From contig CAMDAF010000001.1 in assembly GCA_945888525.1 (NCBI GenBank), positions 96,059-160,058 on the forward strand: 64,000 bases of DNA, written 5' to 3'. Shown here piece by piece: positions 25,487 through 34,793 of this stretch. The stretch is from Chitinophaga pinensis. GTDB taxonomy: Bacteria; Bacteroidota; Bacteroidia; NS11-12g; UBA955. The notes under the pieces are model-generated. The model was not told where the DNA came from. It made no database searches and worked only from the letters and a program-made list of their open reading frames with translations. Within the stretch, counting starts at the first letter, position 1, and each line of letters starts with the position of its first letter. The translations under genes and the position numbers were made by a program.

Positions 25487-27703
25487 TTATTCAACCAAAG
25501 TCATTTCATCTACAATGTGTTTTGCTCCGCCTAGTTTTTCGATTAACCAAAGCACATAACGTATATCAACGTTGATGGTTCTTTTGTATTTGTCATCGAA
25601 ATGAATGTTTCCACTCATTGCTTCCCAATTGCCATCAAAAGCCAAACCAATGATGTTGCCGCTTCCATCCATAACCGGACTTCCGCTATTACCACCCGTG
25701 ATGTCATTGTCGGTTAAGAAAGCAACAGGCAATTTGCCATTGCTCGCAGCGTAGCGGCCAAAGTCTTTTGCTTTGTATAACTCTAATAATTTAGCCGGCA
25801 AATCAAATTCATAATCACCTGCCACATATTTTTCAATAACACCATCAATCGTGGTAATGAAATCATAATGCACTGCATCTTTAGGGTCGTATGATTTAAC
25901 GGTACCATAGGTTAAACGCTGGCTTGAATTTGCATCTGGATAGAAAACCCTATTTGGATTCATTTCCATCAAGCCCTTAATGTATTTTCTGCCTAGAGCC
26001 AAAGCTGAAGCAGCAAACTCATCAACCTTAGGTTTAAATTTGTTGGTGTAATTGTCAGCATGAGATTTTAAATAAATAAAAGCAGGGTCGCTTAGTATTT
26101 TCTTATGGTTAGGTGCTTTTAAGAAAGCTTCGATTTTTTCTTTTGAAGCAAACATTGATTTAGCAAATAACATTTCAGCATATTTTGCAAAAACTTCGTC
26201 TGAGTTGCCGTTTTTGATTTTAGAAGCAATTTTGGTAAACAATTCTGGCCATTGAGAAGATGGAATGTTTTTGTAGTACATTTTCATCATCGCAGCCATG
26301 ATTTTTTTGTCAGCAATTTTTATTCTATCGGTGTAAGGAACTTCAGCAAGCGCTTTAATTAGATTCTCAGAAGTGCTTTTTATTTTAGCTTCCAAATCAG
26401 CAATTTCTTTGTCTTTATCTGCAGCAGCTTTTGTTTTATCGGCTTTAATTTTATTGATTTTATTGTACAATGCATCTAGAGACATACCAAAAGAAGCTAA
26501 TTGCATAATGCTTGGAGCCGTGATGCATTCCCTCATATAGGTGTTTTGTAATGCATAAGGTTTGTATACTGTGTAAGCTTGGTCAATATCGTAAAGCAAT
26601 GATTTGTATTCTTCTTTGCTTTCAGCCCAAACAGCAAAAGCTTTTTCTTCAGCAGTTTTTTTGTCGTAAACTTTATTGTGCTTTAATTGTTCAGCTTCGC
26701 CATCGAAGAATTTCCAATAGTTAGCAATTGATGCATAGTCGCTAGACAATAACAATCTTGTTGCTTCATCTTGAACCATTTGTTCTTTCCAAGCTTTTAA
26801 TCTAAGGTCTCTTAGATTAACAATGTTAGGGTTTACTATGTCTGTAGCAAGAGCCACACCATGAGAAAACTCATAACGGTTGGTTCTGCCAGGGAATCCG
26901 ATGATCATTGCGAAATCGCCTTCTTTTACACCTTTCAATGATACAGGTAGGTAATGCATTGGTTTGTAGGGGGTGTTTTCAGCATTGTAATCGGCAGGTT
27001 TGTTGTCTTTGCCTACATAAACGCGGAACATACTGAAATCACCAGTATGTCTTGGCCACATCCAATTGTCTGTTTCACCACCAAATTTACCGACATTTTG
27101 AGGAGGCGTTCCTACCAAACGGATGTCAGTGAATTTTTCCATTACAAAGAGGTAATAAGCGTTTCCTTTGAACATTTCACGGCAAGTAGCATCGTAATGG
27201 GTTCCTTCTGTTGCCTTCTTTTGCAGCTCTTTGTATATTTCTTGTAATTTAGCAAAACGCTCTTTTTCAGAAACCCCAGCAATTTTTGCTAATACTTCAG
27301 AAGTGATATCATCTACACGCACAACTCTAGTGATTGACATAGGTGCTTTAGGTTTGCGCTCTTCAGCACGGGTTTTTGCCCAAAATCCATTGTCCAAAAT
27401 GTTGTCAGATGTTGTACTTAATTCAGCAATAGCATCGTATCCACAGTGGTGGTTGGTTAAAATCAAACCTTCAGAGGAAATGATTTCACCTGTGCATCCG
27501 CCGTTAAACCAAATACAAGCATCTTTTAAACTTGAATGGTTAACACTGTAAAGTTGTTCAGGTGTAAGTCTAAGACCTTTGGCCTGCATGTCTTTGTAAT
27601 TCATTTTTTCTAGCAAAGAAAGCAACCACATGCCTTCATCTGCTTTAGCTGCATTGCTACTAAATAGTAATGCAAGCGTAAGTAATGCGTATATTTTTTT
27701 CAT
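25487..27703 (-). CDS. S46 family dipeptidyl-peptidase, DPP7-type
   Basis: Periplasmic serine exopeptidase of 738 aa that removes dipeptides from peptides, a key step in Bacteroidota peptide use. Signal peptide MKKIYALLTLALLFSSNAAKA; catalytic His in TNHHCGYD (His86); Ser in GNSGSP (671-676), with a ~200-residue alpha-helical insertion. The residue 18 after the catalytic Ser, which is Arg673 in Porphyromonas DPP11 (specific for acidic P1), is Gly691 here (GLAFDGNWE). This points to DPP7 specificity for hydrophobic P1 residues. Single gene with its own terminator. Confidence 0.94.
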   Translation of the reverse strand: MKKIYALLTLALLFSSNAAKADEGMWLLSLLEKMNYKDMQAKGLRLTPEQLYSVNHSSLKDACIWFNGGCTGEIISSEGLILTNHHCGYDAIAELSTTSDNILDNGFWAKTRAEERKPKAPMSITRVVRVDDITSEVLAKIAGVSEKERFAKLQEIYKELQKKATEGTHYDATCREMFKGNAYYLFVMEKFTDIRLVGTPPQNVGKFGGETDNWMWPRHTGDFSMFRVYVGKDNKPADYNAENTPYKPMHYLPVSLKGVKEGDFAMIIGFPGRTNRYEFSHGVALATDIVNPNIVNLRDLRLKAWKEQMVQDEATRLLLSSDYASIANYWKFFDGEAEQLKHNKVYDKKTAEEKAFAVWAESKEEYKSLLYDIDQAYTVYKPYALQNTYMRECITAPSIMQLASFGMSLDALYNKINKIKADKTKAAADKDKEIADLEAKIKSTSENLIKALAEVPYTDRIKIADKKIMAAMMKMYYKNIPSSQWPELFTKIASKIKNGNSDEVFAKYAEMLFAKSMFASKEKIEAFLKAPNHKKILSDPAFIYLKSHADNYTNKFKPKVDEFAASALALGRKYIKGLMEMNPNRVFYPDANSSQRLTYGTVKSYDPKDAVHYDFITTIDGVIEKYVAGDYEFDLPAKLLELYKAKDFGRYAASNGKLPVAFLTDNDITGGNSGSPVMDGSGNIIGLAFDGNWEAMSGNIHFDDKYKRTINVDIRYVLWLIEKLGGAKHIVDEMTLVE

Positions 27704-27843
27704 ATTTTTTTAATAAAAAAGTGTTGCGAATTACCACAATTTAAGGCGCAAATGCAAAAGAGTTTAACCATTAATTTGAGTGTTTTGTCCATTTAGCAAA
27801 TTTAGGGGTGTCAAAACATTGCATAGGCATACTTTTAATTTGC

Positions 27844-27851
27844 TATCTTTG
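27844..27851 (+). promoter_or_regulatory. -7 element of rnpB
   Basis: TATCTTTG followed by CA, about 7 nt before the predicted 5' end of the RNA. A TTG at 27819-27821 could serve as -33 at slightly long spacing. Confidence 0.6.
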
Positions 27852-27857
27852 CACAAA

Positions 27858-28222
27858 AGGTAAATGGTCTGTCGCTATTTGAAAAAATAGAGGAAAGTCC
27901 GGGCAACACAGAGCACCATACCGTTTGAAAAGACGGGAAGCAGAAAGAAATGACTGCTTACAGAGAGTGTCGCAGAAAATAACCGCCTTTGCTTTAGCAA
28001 TAAAGTATCGGTAAGGGTGAAAATGTGGGGTAAGAGCCCACGCCGTGTGTCAGTAATGCGCAGGGGGGTAAACCTTAAGGGTTGTAAGGCCAAATATACC
28101 TGAGCCATAGAGCTGCTCGTTCAAGTTGGAGTTTACTTCAACGCTCAGGAGGGTAGGCTGCAATAGATCAATGACAGACATCCGCTTCGGTGGATACAAA
28201 ACTCGGCTTATAGTTTGCCTTT
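27858..28222 (+). ncRNA. rnpB: RNase P RNA (class A)
   Basis: Catalytic RNA that trims tRNA 5' leaders. The conserved core GAGGAAAGTCCGGGC is at 27890-27904, the CR-II/III region GGTAAGAGCCCACGC at 28031-28045, GGGGGTAAACC near 28064, and the 3' CTCGGCTTATAG. P1 forms between GGTAAA (27859-27864) and TTTGCC (28214-28219). The length of about 365 nt is normal. Ends are inferred from P1 and the promoter; an open frame on the opposite strand (27875-28108) is a shadow. Confidence 0.96.
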
Positions 28223-28226
28223 TTTT

Positions 28227-28260
28227 ATCCCGCTAGTTTTATAATTAGCGGGATTTTTTT
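28227..28260 (+). terminator. Terminator of rnpB
   Basis: ATCCCGCTA (28227-28235) pairs perfectly with TAGCGGGAT (28246-28254), followed by seven T. On the minus strand no T run follows, so it acts for rnpB only. Confidence 0.9.
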
Positions 28261-30022
28261 AAATCTTTTTTAGCCAAACCAATAAAATTGGGTCGTCTAC
28301 TTTATCAATTGTAATGTTTAAATCCAATTTTGGGTTCTGACTTGGTTTGAGGGCCAATTCTCTAATTAGTCCATTTCTTGAAATGATAAAATTCAACTCA
28401 ATGCCTTCACCAATAAGTTTTACAAGTTCGTCCAAGCTGGTTTTGATGCGTATGTTGTTTACTGCGATGATTTCATCTCCGGCTTGCATGTCCAATCCGA
28501 AGGCAGGCGATAATGCATCGATTGACTTAACTGCAATTTTTTCGCCTTTTTGTTCCGTGTTAATTCCAGTATAGAATAAATTGTTTTGAACTTTGTTTTC
28601 AATAGAACAAGCAACTTTTTTAAGAATGTTTTTGATCTGTTGATTGGTCTCACTTGTATTGGTTTCCTCGGCCCAGGATTTGAAATTAAGTGGCTTTCCA
28701 GCAATATAATCTATGGCGTCATAAAATTCATTGTCAGTGAAACCTCTCTGTTTTTTTTCGTAATATTCAGAATACAAATGCTGCAATAAATGGTCAAGCC
28801 CTTTACTGCCCTTAGTTGCATCTAACAATTCAATATCCAATAAGGCTGCAATTGAAGCGCCTTTCATGTAATAAGAGATATTGGTATTAATGCTATTTTC
28901 ATTCGGTCTGTATTCTTTAATCCATGCATCAAAGGAAGCTTCATGCATACTTTGTATTTCAGCACCCTTTCGGTTTATTGTTGCAGAAAACGTATTAGAC
29001 AATATTCTCAAATATTCACTTTCAGTTCTGAAACCGGCTCTGTACATAGCAAGTTCATCGTAATAGCTTGTAATCCCCTCAGCAACCCAAAGCAAATTTG
29101 TGTAATTTTCTTTGCTGTAATCGAAAGGGCCAAGTGCCTCTGGACGTATGCGTTTTACATTCCACAAATGAAAGTATTCGTGTGCGCACAAGCTTAAGAA
29201 ATTCAAATAACGTTCTTTGTTTGTGTATGCAAATCTTTGCATTTGAACCACATTGCTGTTTGCATGCTCCAATCCACCACCACCTTCTTCCACATGGTGA
29301 ATGATGAACAAATATTCTTTGCATGGATGTTTACCTACAATTTGGTTCATGGTGCTGCAAATCTTTTGCAAATCAGTTTTGAATTTATCCGTAGGGCAAT
29401 TGTTTTTCCCTACCAATGCAACAGTATGCGGAACGCCCGCAACCTCAAATTTAAAAACTTGATGGTTGCCAATTTCTATTGGGGAGTCTATTAGTTCATC
29501 GTAGTTGTCAAATGAGAATAAATTTGGCTTTGATTGTATTAAAGTGGTAGATATTTTGGTCCATGCTTCAGGATAATTGATGTCAAGTGTTCCTGAACCT
29601 TGTTTATCTGCATACAGCAAACAACTGCTCAGCAGCAAAAAGGCATGGTCGTTATCGATATAAGACGTTCGAACTGTGTTTTCAAAACAATATACTTTAT
29701 AGGTAACTTCTATGGTTTTATCGGTTGATTTGTTTTCAATAGCCCAAGTACTTTTATCAACTTTACTGATTGTGTTGTTTTTCTTGTTTGAAATGGCACT
29801 TACTTGCTCAATATTTCTTTCAAACTCTCTGACCATATAACTCCCTGGAGTCCAAACGGGCATTTTTAGTACGATTCTGCTCTCCTTAATTTCAGAAATT
29901 TCTAATTTTACCAAAGCATAATGTGTATTGGGATTTTGAATGTCTATGGTATAGTTTATTTTCATTGCTTTTGTTTGGATACTTAAGATTAAAAGGAGTA
30001 AGACTAGGTTTACTTTTCTCAT
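28259..30022 (-). CDS. M61 family metallopeptidase (glycyl aminopeptidase-like) with PDZ domain
   Basis: A 587-aa exported zinc peptidase. The signal peptide MRKVNLVLLLLILSIQTKA sets the start at 30022 (an ATG 12 codons earlier would bury it). The N-terminal beta domain is followed by HEYFHLWNVKRIRPE, giving the two His and catalytic Glu. The downstream Glu ligand is in WVAEGITSYYDELAMYRAG. A PDZ-like segment near residues 495-570 (GLDMQAGDEIIAVNN) completes the M61 layout. Likely periplasmic. It is convergent with rnpB. Confidence 0.93.
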   Translation of the reverse strand: MRKVNLVLLLLILSIQTKAMKINYTIDIQNPNTHYALVKLEISEIKESRIVLKMPVWTPGSYMVREFERNIEQVSAISNKKNNTISKVDKSTWAIENKSTDKTIEVTYKVYCFENTVRTSYIDNDHAFLLLSSCLLYADKQGSGTLDINYPEAWTKISTTLIQSKPNLFSFDNYDELIDSPIEIGNHQVFKFEVAGVPHTVALVGKNNCPTDKFKTDLQKICSTMNQIVGKHPCKEYLFIIHHVEEGGGGLEHANSNVVQMQRFAYTNKERYLNFLSLCAHEYFHLWNVKRIRPEALGPFDYSKENYTNLLWVAEGITSYYDELAMYRAGFRTESEYLRILSNTFSATINRKGAEIQSMHEASFDAWIKEYRPNENSINTNISYYMKGASIAALLDIELLDATKGSKGLDHLLQHLYSEYYEKKQRGFTDNEFYDAIDYIAGKPLNFKSWAEETNTSETNQQIKNILKKVACSIENKVQNNLFYTGINTEQKGEKIAVKSIDALSPAFGLDMQAGDEIIAVNNIRIKTSLDELVKLIGEGIELNFIISRNGLIRELALKPSQNPKLDLNITIDKVDDPILLVWLKKI

Positions 30023-30379
30023 AGCTGCAAATAAATAACAATTAGATGTCTTTACCATAAGCAGATTAATATTTCTTCAATTATTTTAATGCTCTTGTTT
30101 CAATGTGTTTTTTGTTTCCTTATTCGATTGAATTAAGGCTTTTTTAGAAAAAAATGAAGCAAAAGGATATAACCCAGTCTGATTTTAAACTTGTATTTTT
30201 AAAATAATTCTATTGATTTACATGTACTTATGTTATTTAATGGGTTCTTTTTTTAAATAATTTGATTTTTAAAATTGGTTTTCTATATTTGGGTATAGGG
30301 TAACAAAACAAACTAAGTATTATTACTTATTGAGTGATTAATCCTAAGTTAAAACTCTAAAAAACACCAAATAAGAAAC
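30023..30379. other. A/T-rich divergent intergenic region
   Basis: About 357 bases between the M61 gene and a small ORF. It contains the promoter at 30261-30291 and otherwise only A/T-rich sequence without ORF or hairpin that I can support. Confidence 0.5.
30261..30291 (+). promoter_or_regulatory. Strong consensus promoter of the small transcript
   Basis: TTTG (30261-30264), 19 nt, TATATTTG (30284-30291): a full match to TTTG-N19-TAnnTTTG. The transcript would start near 30296. Confidence 0.75.
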
Positions 30380-30607
30380 ATGGCCAATCTAAGTTCTGCA
30401 TTCAATCCAATAGAGACCAAGACCCCTAAAAAGAGTTTTTATTTTTCGGAAATTTTAATGTTAAAGTCAATAATCATTTTGTTGGTATTAACCTTTTTTC
30501 TGCTAAATAAAATGCAAGCCTCAAACAAAGAAGTAAAGCAATTGAAGCGCGCCATCGTTTCTCGCCAAATGGCAATTAACAGCAATAATTTATTAAGCAT
30601 AAAATAA
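30380..30607 (+). CDS. Small membrane protein, unknown
   Basis: A 75-codon frame with one hydrophobic helix (SIIILLVLTFFLL) flanked by basic residues (KQLKRAIVSRQ at the C-terminal side). No family recognised. It sits in a self-contained unit: consensus promoter at 30261-30291, leader of about 85 nt, and a strong terminator at 30658-30690. An inner ATG (30458, before LKSIIILL) is an alternative start. The unit might instead make a regulatory RNA. Confidence 0.5.
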   Translation: MANLSSAFNPIETKTPKKSFYFSEILMLKSIIILLVLTFFLLNKMQASNKEVKQLKRAIVSRQMAINSNNLLSIK

Positions 30608-30621
30608 ATTATATTAAATAG

Positions 30622-30650
30622 ACACACACAAATACACAAATACACACCCA
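30622..30650 (+). repeat. Short CA-rich tandem repeat
   Basis: ACACAAAT occurs twice in tandem (30626-30641) within a longer CA-rich stretch lacking G, between the small ORF and its terminator. Confidence 0.6.
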
Positions 30651-30657
30651 ACGACTA

Positions 30658-30690
30658 TAGCCCGCATTTTTTATGCGGGCTATTTTAATT
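30658..30690 (+). terminator. Strong terminator of the small transcript
   Basis: TAGCCCGCAT pairs perfectly with ATGCGGGCTA around a 5-nt T loop, followed by a T-rich tail. It may also help end lpxB transcription from the other side. Confidence 0.85.
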
Positions 30691-30699
30691 TTTAAAGTT

Positions 30700-31803
30700 T
30701 TAGTTTAATGTTCGGCTTACAATTAACGAGGCTGCACGTTCACTTGCTCCGCTATTGCCTACCTTAATTTTCAATGCGGCATAAGATTGTATCATTTCCA
30801 ATCTTTTTGGACCATTTAATATCTTGCTTAAAGCTGAAACAATTTTCGATTCATTAAATTCATCTTGGATTAGTTCTTCAAGCACTGGTTTGTTCAAAAT
30901 TAAATTCACCAGCGATATATATTTAACTTTAATAAGCAATTTTCCAATAAAGTAACTTAATTTACTAAATCTGAATACGACCACTTGAGGACAATTTAAC
31001 AATGCCGTTTCCAAGGTTGCAGTTCCGCTGCATACCAATGCCGCGTTTGCGTTCTTAACTACATCATAGGTTAAACCTTTCACAATTTTAACGGGATAAC
31101 CCGCGCAATAGGATTCGTAAATATTGTTGGGAATATGGTTTGCTCCAGCTAAGATGAAATCAAACTCTGGGAAGTTTTTAATTGTTTTTAGCATGGTGGG
31201 TAAAACATGTTTTAATTCGCTCATTCTGCTTCCTGGAAGCAAAGCTATGTAGGGTCTGCTAATTTGCTGATCAGCTTTAAAGTTATTATTGAAATCGTAG
31301 TTAGAGATTGAATCGCATAATGGATTTCCTACATAGTCTACCTTCATATTGAATTTGGCATAAAACTCTGTTTCGAAAGGCAGTATGGTGTATAAAAAAT
31401 CTATATCCCTTTTGATTTTCAATGCTCGTCCGGTGTTCCATGCCCATACTTTAGGACTTATATAATAATGTGTTTTAAAGTTATTTTCTTTGGCGAATTT
31501 CGCGATTCTTAAATTAAACCCAGGGTAGTCAATAAAAATCAATGCATCTGGATTGAAATGCAAAATGTCTGCTTTACACTTTTTCAAGAACTTGCGAATG
31601 GTGTTGAGATTTAACAGCACATCACTTAATCCCATAAAAGCCGTTTCGCGGTAATGAACAAGCAAATTTTTATCTTGTTCTTGCATTAAATCGCCTCCCC
31701 AAAAACGAAATTCAGCCTTGGAATCGGATGCTTTAATTTGTTTCATCAAATTAGAACCATGTAAATCCCCACTTGCCTCGCCTGCAATCAAGTAATACTT
31801 CAT
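30700..31803 (-). CDS. lpxB: Lipid-A-disaccharide synthase
   Basis: GT19 glycosyltransferase that joins UDP-2,3-diacylglucosamine and lipid X. Motifs: the start YLIAGEASGDLHGSNLM, FIDYPGFNLRIAKF, YYISPKVWAWN, VGNPLCD, LLPGSRMSELKHVLP and CSGTATLETALL. The 367-aa length is normal. Single gene with a TTCG-type -7 element 5 nt before its ATG. Confidence 0.96.
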   Translation of the reverse strand: MKYYLIAGEASGDLHGSNLMKQIKASDSKAEFRFWGGDLMQEQDKNLLVHYRETAFMGLSDVLLNLNTIRKFLKKCKADILHFNPDALIFIDYPGFNLRIAKFAKENNFKTHYYISPKVWAWNTGRALKIKRDIDFLYTILPFETEFYAKFNMKVDYVGNPLCDSISNYDFNNNFKADQQISRPYIALLPGSRMSELKHVLPTMLKTIKNFPEFDFILAGANHIPNNIYESYCAGYPVKIVKGLTYDVVKNANAALVCSGTATLETALLNCPQVVVFRFSKLSYFIGKLLIKVKYISLVNLILNKPVLEELIQDEFNESKIVSALSKILNGPKRLEMIQSYAALKIKVGNSGASERAASLIVSRTLN

Positions 31804-31808
31804 TGCTG

Positions 31809-31816
31809 CGAATTTA
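31809..31816 (-). promoter_or_regulatory. -7 element of lpxB, leaderless
   Basis: TAAATTCG followed by CA on the minus strand, 5 nt before ATG 31803. Confidence 0.5.
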
Positions 31817-31971
31817 AATAATCTTAATGCAATTAACCTAAGGATCAGTTTTTAATCTTAAGCTTCAAACATTTTCAAAATAGATTTCAAGTAAAAAATA
31901 AATAGTTTATCTATTGAAGGATTCATTCATGTTGTTTTGATATCGCTTGGTTTTTATATTTAAAAAAACAT

Positions 31972-31979
31972 TAAATTCG
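31972..31979 (+). promoter_or_regulatory. -7 element of the thiolase gene
   Basis: TAAATTCG followed by CG, 23 nt before ATG 32003. Confidence 0.45.
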
Positions 31980-32002
31980 CGGCACATTTAAACCAATATA
32001 AA

Positions 32003-33181
32003 ATGAAAGAAGTATACATCGTTTCCGCTGTTAGAACTGCAATGGGTAGTTTTATGGGTGCATTATCAACAGTTCCTGCAACAAAGATAGGTGCAGCTGC
32101 CATTAAAGGTGCTTTGGAAAAGATTAATTTAAATCCTGAAGAAGTTCAAGAAGTATATTTCGGAAGTGTCTTACAGGCTGGATTGGGTCAAGCACCTGCA
32201 AGACAAGCTGCGAAATTTGCAGGTTTGCCTAACACTGTCCAATGCACGACAATAAATAAAGTTTGTGCCAGTGGCATGAAGTCTATTTCTTTAGCTGCAC
32301 AGCAAATTATGACTGGTATTTCTGAAGTGGTTATAGCTGGCGGTATGGAAAATATGAGTTTAGTTCCACATTACATGATGGGAAGCAGAACTGGATATAA
32401 ATATGGCAACTTTAATATGGTTGATGGTTTGGCCAATGATGGCTTGCAAGATGTATACAACCAGCAAATGATGGGTTGGTGTGCAGACCTTTGTGCAAAA
32501 GAACATGGTTTTTCTAGAGAAACTCAAGATGAGTTTGCCATTAACTCATACAAAAAAGCTGCTGCGGCATGGGCTGCAGGAAAGTTTGACAACGAAGTTG
32601 TTCCTGTTGAAATTGTTGACAGAAAGGGTAATATTACTTTATTCAGCCACGATGAAGAATATAAGAGTGTTAATTTTGATAAGATTCCTGGTTTAAAACC
32701 AGCTTTTTCAAAAGAAGGTACAGTAACGGCAGCCAATGCAAGTACAATGAATGATGGTGCTTCTGCTGTTGTATTAATGAGTAAAGAAAAGATGGAAGCT
32801 TTGGGCTTAACGCCTATTGCTAAAATAAAAGGTTTTGCAGATGCTGAACACGAACCAGAATGGTTTACAACAGCACCTAGCAAAGCAATGCCTAAAGCAG
32901 CAGCTATGGCAGGCGTAAGCATTGATGAAATTGATTTCTTCGAATTTAATGAAGCATTTTCTGTTGTTGGTTTGGTCAATAATAAATTGTTGAATCTAGA
33001 AGCTGAGAAAGTAAATGTCAACGGCGGTGCAGTTGCTCTAGGGCATCCATTGGGATCAAGTGGCGCAAGAATCATTGTAACCCTGATAAATGTCTTAAAA
33101 CAAAACAAGGGCAAAATTGGTGGTGCTGCTATTTGCAATGGCGGCGGTGGTGCTAGTGCATTGGTTATAGAACTTTGCTAG
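32003..33181 (+). CDS. Acetyl-CoA C-acetyltransferase (thiolase)
   Basis: A 392-aa thiolase joining or splitting acyl-CoA and acetyl-CoA. The acylated Cys lies in INKVCASGMKSISLAAQ (~89), His in EFNEAFSVVG, the GGAVALGHPLGSSGAR block near 345, and the second catalytic Cys in AICNGGGGASALVIE. Biosynthetic (acetoacetyl-CoA) and degradative roles cannot be told apart here. Single gene with its own promoter. Confidence 0.94.
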   Translation: MKEVYIVSAVRTAMGSFMGALSTVPATKIGAAAIKGALEKINLNPEEVQEVYFGSVLQAGLGQAPARQAAKFAGLPNTVQCTTINKVCASGMKSISLAAQQIMTGISEVVIAGGMENMSLVPHYMMGSRTGYKYGNFNMVDGLANDGLQDVYNQQMMGWCADLCAKEHGFSRETQDEFAINSYKKAAAAWAAGKFDNEVVPVEIVDRKGNITLFSHDEEYKSVNFDKIPGLKPAFSKEGTVTAANASTMNDGASAVVLMSKEKMEALGLTPIAKIKGFADAEHEPEWFTTAPSKAMPKAAAMAGVSIDEIDFFEFNEAFSVVGLVNNKLLNLEAEKVNVNGGAVALGHPLGSSGARIIVTLINVLKQNKGKIGGAAICNGGGGASALVIELC

Positions 33182-33240
33182 ATCGCCTGTACTTTTTATA
33201 TCTTTAACAATAATATACGCATTTACTTGTTTAATTAAGT

Positions 33241-34089
33241 ATGAAAAAGCAATTGTTGATTTTAGTTTTCTTGATTTTTTGTACAAATAATTTAAAGGTA
33301 TTTGGTCAAGATGTTCATTCAATATTGTTGAAAAAGTATAGTGACAGTCTTCGTTTTAACCGCATCGATTCTATTCGTTCAAAATACAACGATTCGTTTA
33401 AAATCTTACTTAAAGATTTGCTCTTAGATGAGCATCCTTTTGGCGTGCAATTGGATTCCATAAGCAAAACAGTTTCTGTTTTAAATTCAGATGATGCGCA
33501 CATGCGTGTTATTTCTTGGGTGTATATCAACGAGAAAGAAGAATACGAAAACAATTGTGTGGTGTTGTTTCGCAAGAAAAAAGGTGGCAATGAACAAGTG
33601 TTTTGGCTCAAAGACCACATGGAACCTAAGTCTGATTCTTTATACGACGATTACAATGAAGATTTTTGGCCAGGCGCACTCTATTATCAAATGTACCATT
33701 TCACTAAAAAAGGGAAAGACTATTATTGTGTTTTAGGTCTAAATGGTAAGAATAGTTTTTGTAACCGCAAATTAATTGATGTTTTATCGGTTGATAAATC
33801 AGGAGAGCTTCATATTGGTGCGCCAGTTTTTTTTAGCTCTGAACGGGATTACACCCCGCAATACCGCGTGTTTTTTGATTATGCCGACCAATCAAGTATG
33901 CTTTTGAGGTTTGAAGTATCAGAGAAAATAATAACCTACTCGAATTTGGTGCCTTCTAACCCGGAAAAAACAGGCAAAAGAGAATATTATATTCCAGACG
34001 GTAGAATCGATTTCTATGAACTTAAAAAGAAAGGGAAGTGGATTCGCCATGAGGGCTTGCAAGAATTTGATTTACCAGGAAATATTTAA
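33241..34089 (+). CDS. Hypothetical exported protein
   Basis: A 282-aa protein with a signal peptide (MKKQLLILVFLIFCTNNLKVFGQ) and a soluble, charged body rich in Tyr, Asp and Lys. Segments such as ISWVYINEKEEYENNCVVLF and YYQMYHFTKKGKDYYCVLGL suggest a beta-rich fold. No domain recognised. It is followed at 35 nt by the DUF4159 gene on the same strand. Confidence 0.72.
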   Translation: MKKQLLILVFLIFCTNNLKVFGQDVHSILLKKYSDSLRFNRIDSIRSKYNDSFKILLKDLLLDEHPFGVQLDSISKTVSVLNSDDAHMRVISWVYINEKEEYENNCVVLFRKKKGGNEQVFWLKDHMEPKSDSLYDDYNEDFWPGALYYQMYHFTKKGKDYYCVLGLNGKNSFCNRKLIDVLSVDKSGELHIGAPVFFSSERDYTPQYRVFFDYADQSSMLLRFEVSEKIITYSNLVPSNPEKTGKREYYIPDGRIDFYELKKKGKWIRHEGLQEFDLPGNI

Positions 34090-34124
34090 TTGAGCAATTC
34101 AAAATTAATTTGTAAAATTGTATC

Positions 34125-34781
34125 ATGCGTTTTATAACTGCCTTTTCTGTTTTAATTTGGATTTTAAATTTTTCTGGCACGAACGATTACAGCTTTAAAA
34201 TTGCAAAAGTAAAATACAAAGGTGGCGGCGATTGGTATGCAAATAAAACAGCATTGCCCAATTTGGCAAAATTTTGCAACGCTAATATTAAGACAAATAT
34301 AAATCCAGAAGATGCCAGTGTTGAAGTAGGCTCGCCTGAACTGTTTAATTACCCTTGGATATATTTAACTGGGCATGGAAATATTGTATTCAGTGATGCC
34401 GAAGCCTTGAATCTGAAAAAATATTTAATGGCCGGGGGTTTTTTACACATTGATGACAATTACGGATTGAAACCATTTATAGTTCCACAAATGAAAAAGG
34501 TATTCCCTGAACTTGATTTTGCGGAATTGCCTTTTACGCACCCAATTTACCATCAAGCTTATAATTTCAACAAAGGCTTGCCCAAAATTCACCAACATGA
34601 AGGTAAGCCTGCTCAAGGTTTTGGTTTAATTTACCAAGGCCGACTGGTTTGTTTTTTTAGCTATGAATGTGATTTGGGAAATGGTTGGGAAGATCAAAGC
34701 ATATACAACGATTCAGAAGACAAGAGATTGGAAGCATTAAAGATGGGATCCAACATTGTAAAATATGCTTTTAACCGCTAA
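34125..34781 (+). CDS. DUF4159 domain-containing exported protein
   Basis: A 218-aa protein with an N-terminal signal or anchor (MRFITAFSVLIWILNFSGT). The DUF4159 domain shows GGGDWYANKTALPNLAKF, YLTGHGNIVFSD, YLMAGGFLHIDDNYG and FSYECDLGNGWE. The family has a class-I glutamine-amidotransferase-like fold, usually sits near MoxR/DUF58 gene clusters, and has no known activity; no such cluster is visible here. The next gene starts 12 nt downstream. Confidence 0.9.
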   Translation: MRFITAFSVLIWILNFSGTNDYSFKIAKVKYKGGGDWYANKTALPNLAKFCNANIKTNINPEDASVEVGSPELFNYPWIYLTGHGNIVFSDAEALNLKKYLMAGGFLHIDDNYGLKPFIVPQMKKVFPELDFAELPFTHPIYHQAYNFNKGLPKIHQHEGKPAQGFGLIYQGRLVCFFSYECDLGNGWEDQSIYNDSEDKRLEALKMGSNIVKYAFNR

Positions 34782-34793
34782 GGTTTGTTTTTT

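Noticed and set aside
27875..28108. 77-codon frame opposite RNase P RNA
   Set aside because: RNase P RNA is strongly supported here; the frame reflects RNA sequence only.
28227..28260. Bidirectional use of the rnpB terminator for the M61 gene
   Set aside because: On the minus strand the hairpin is followed by A-rich sequence, not a T run.
32524..33138. 204-codon minus-strand frame opposite thiolase
   Set aside because: It lies wholly within the thiolase gene, has no promoter and gives a low-complexity product. It is a shadow.
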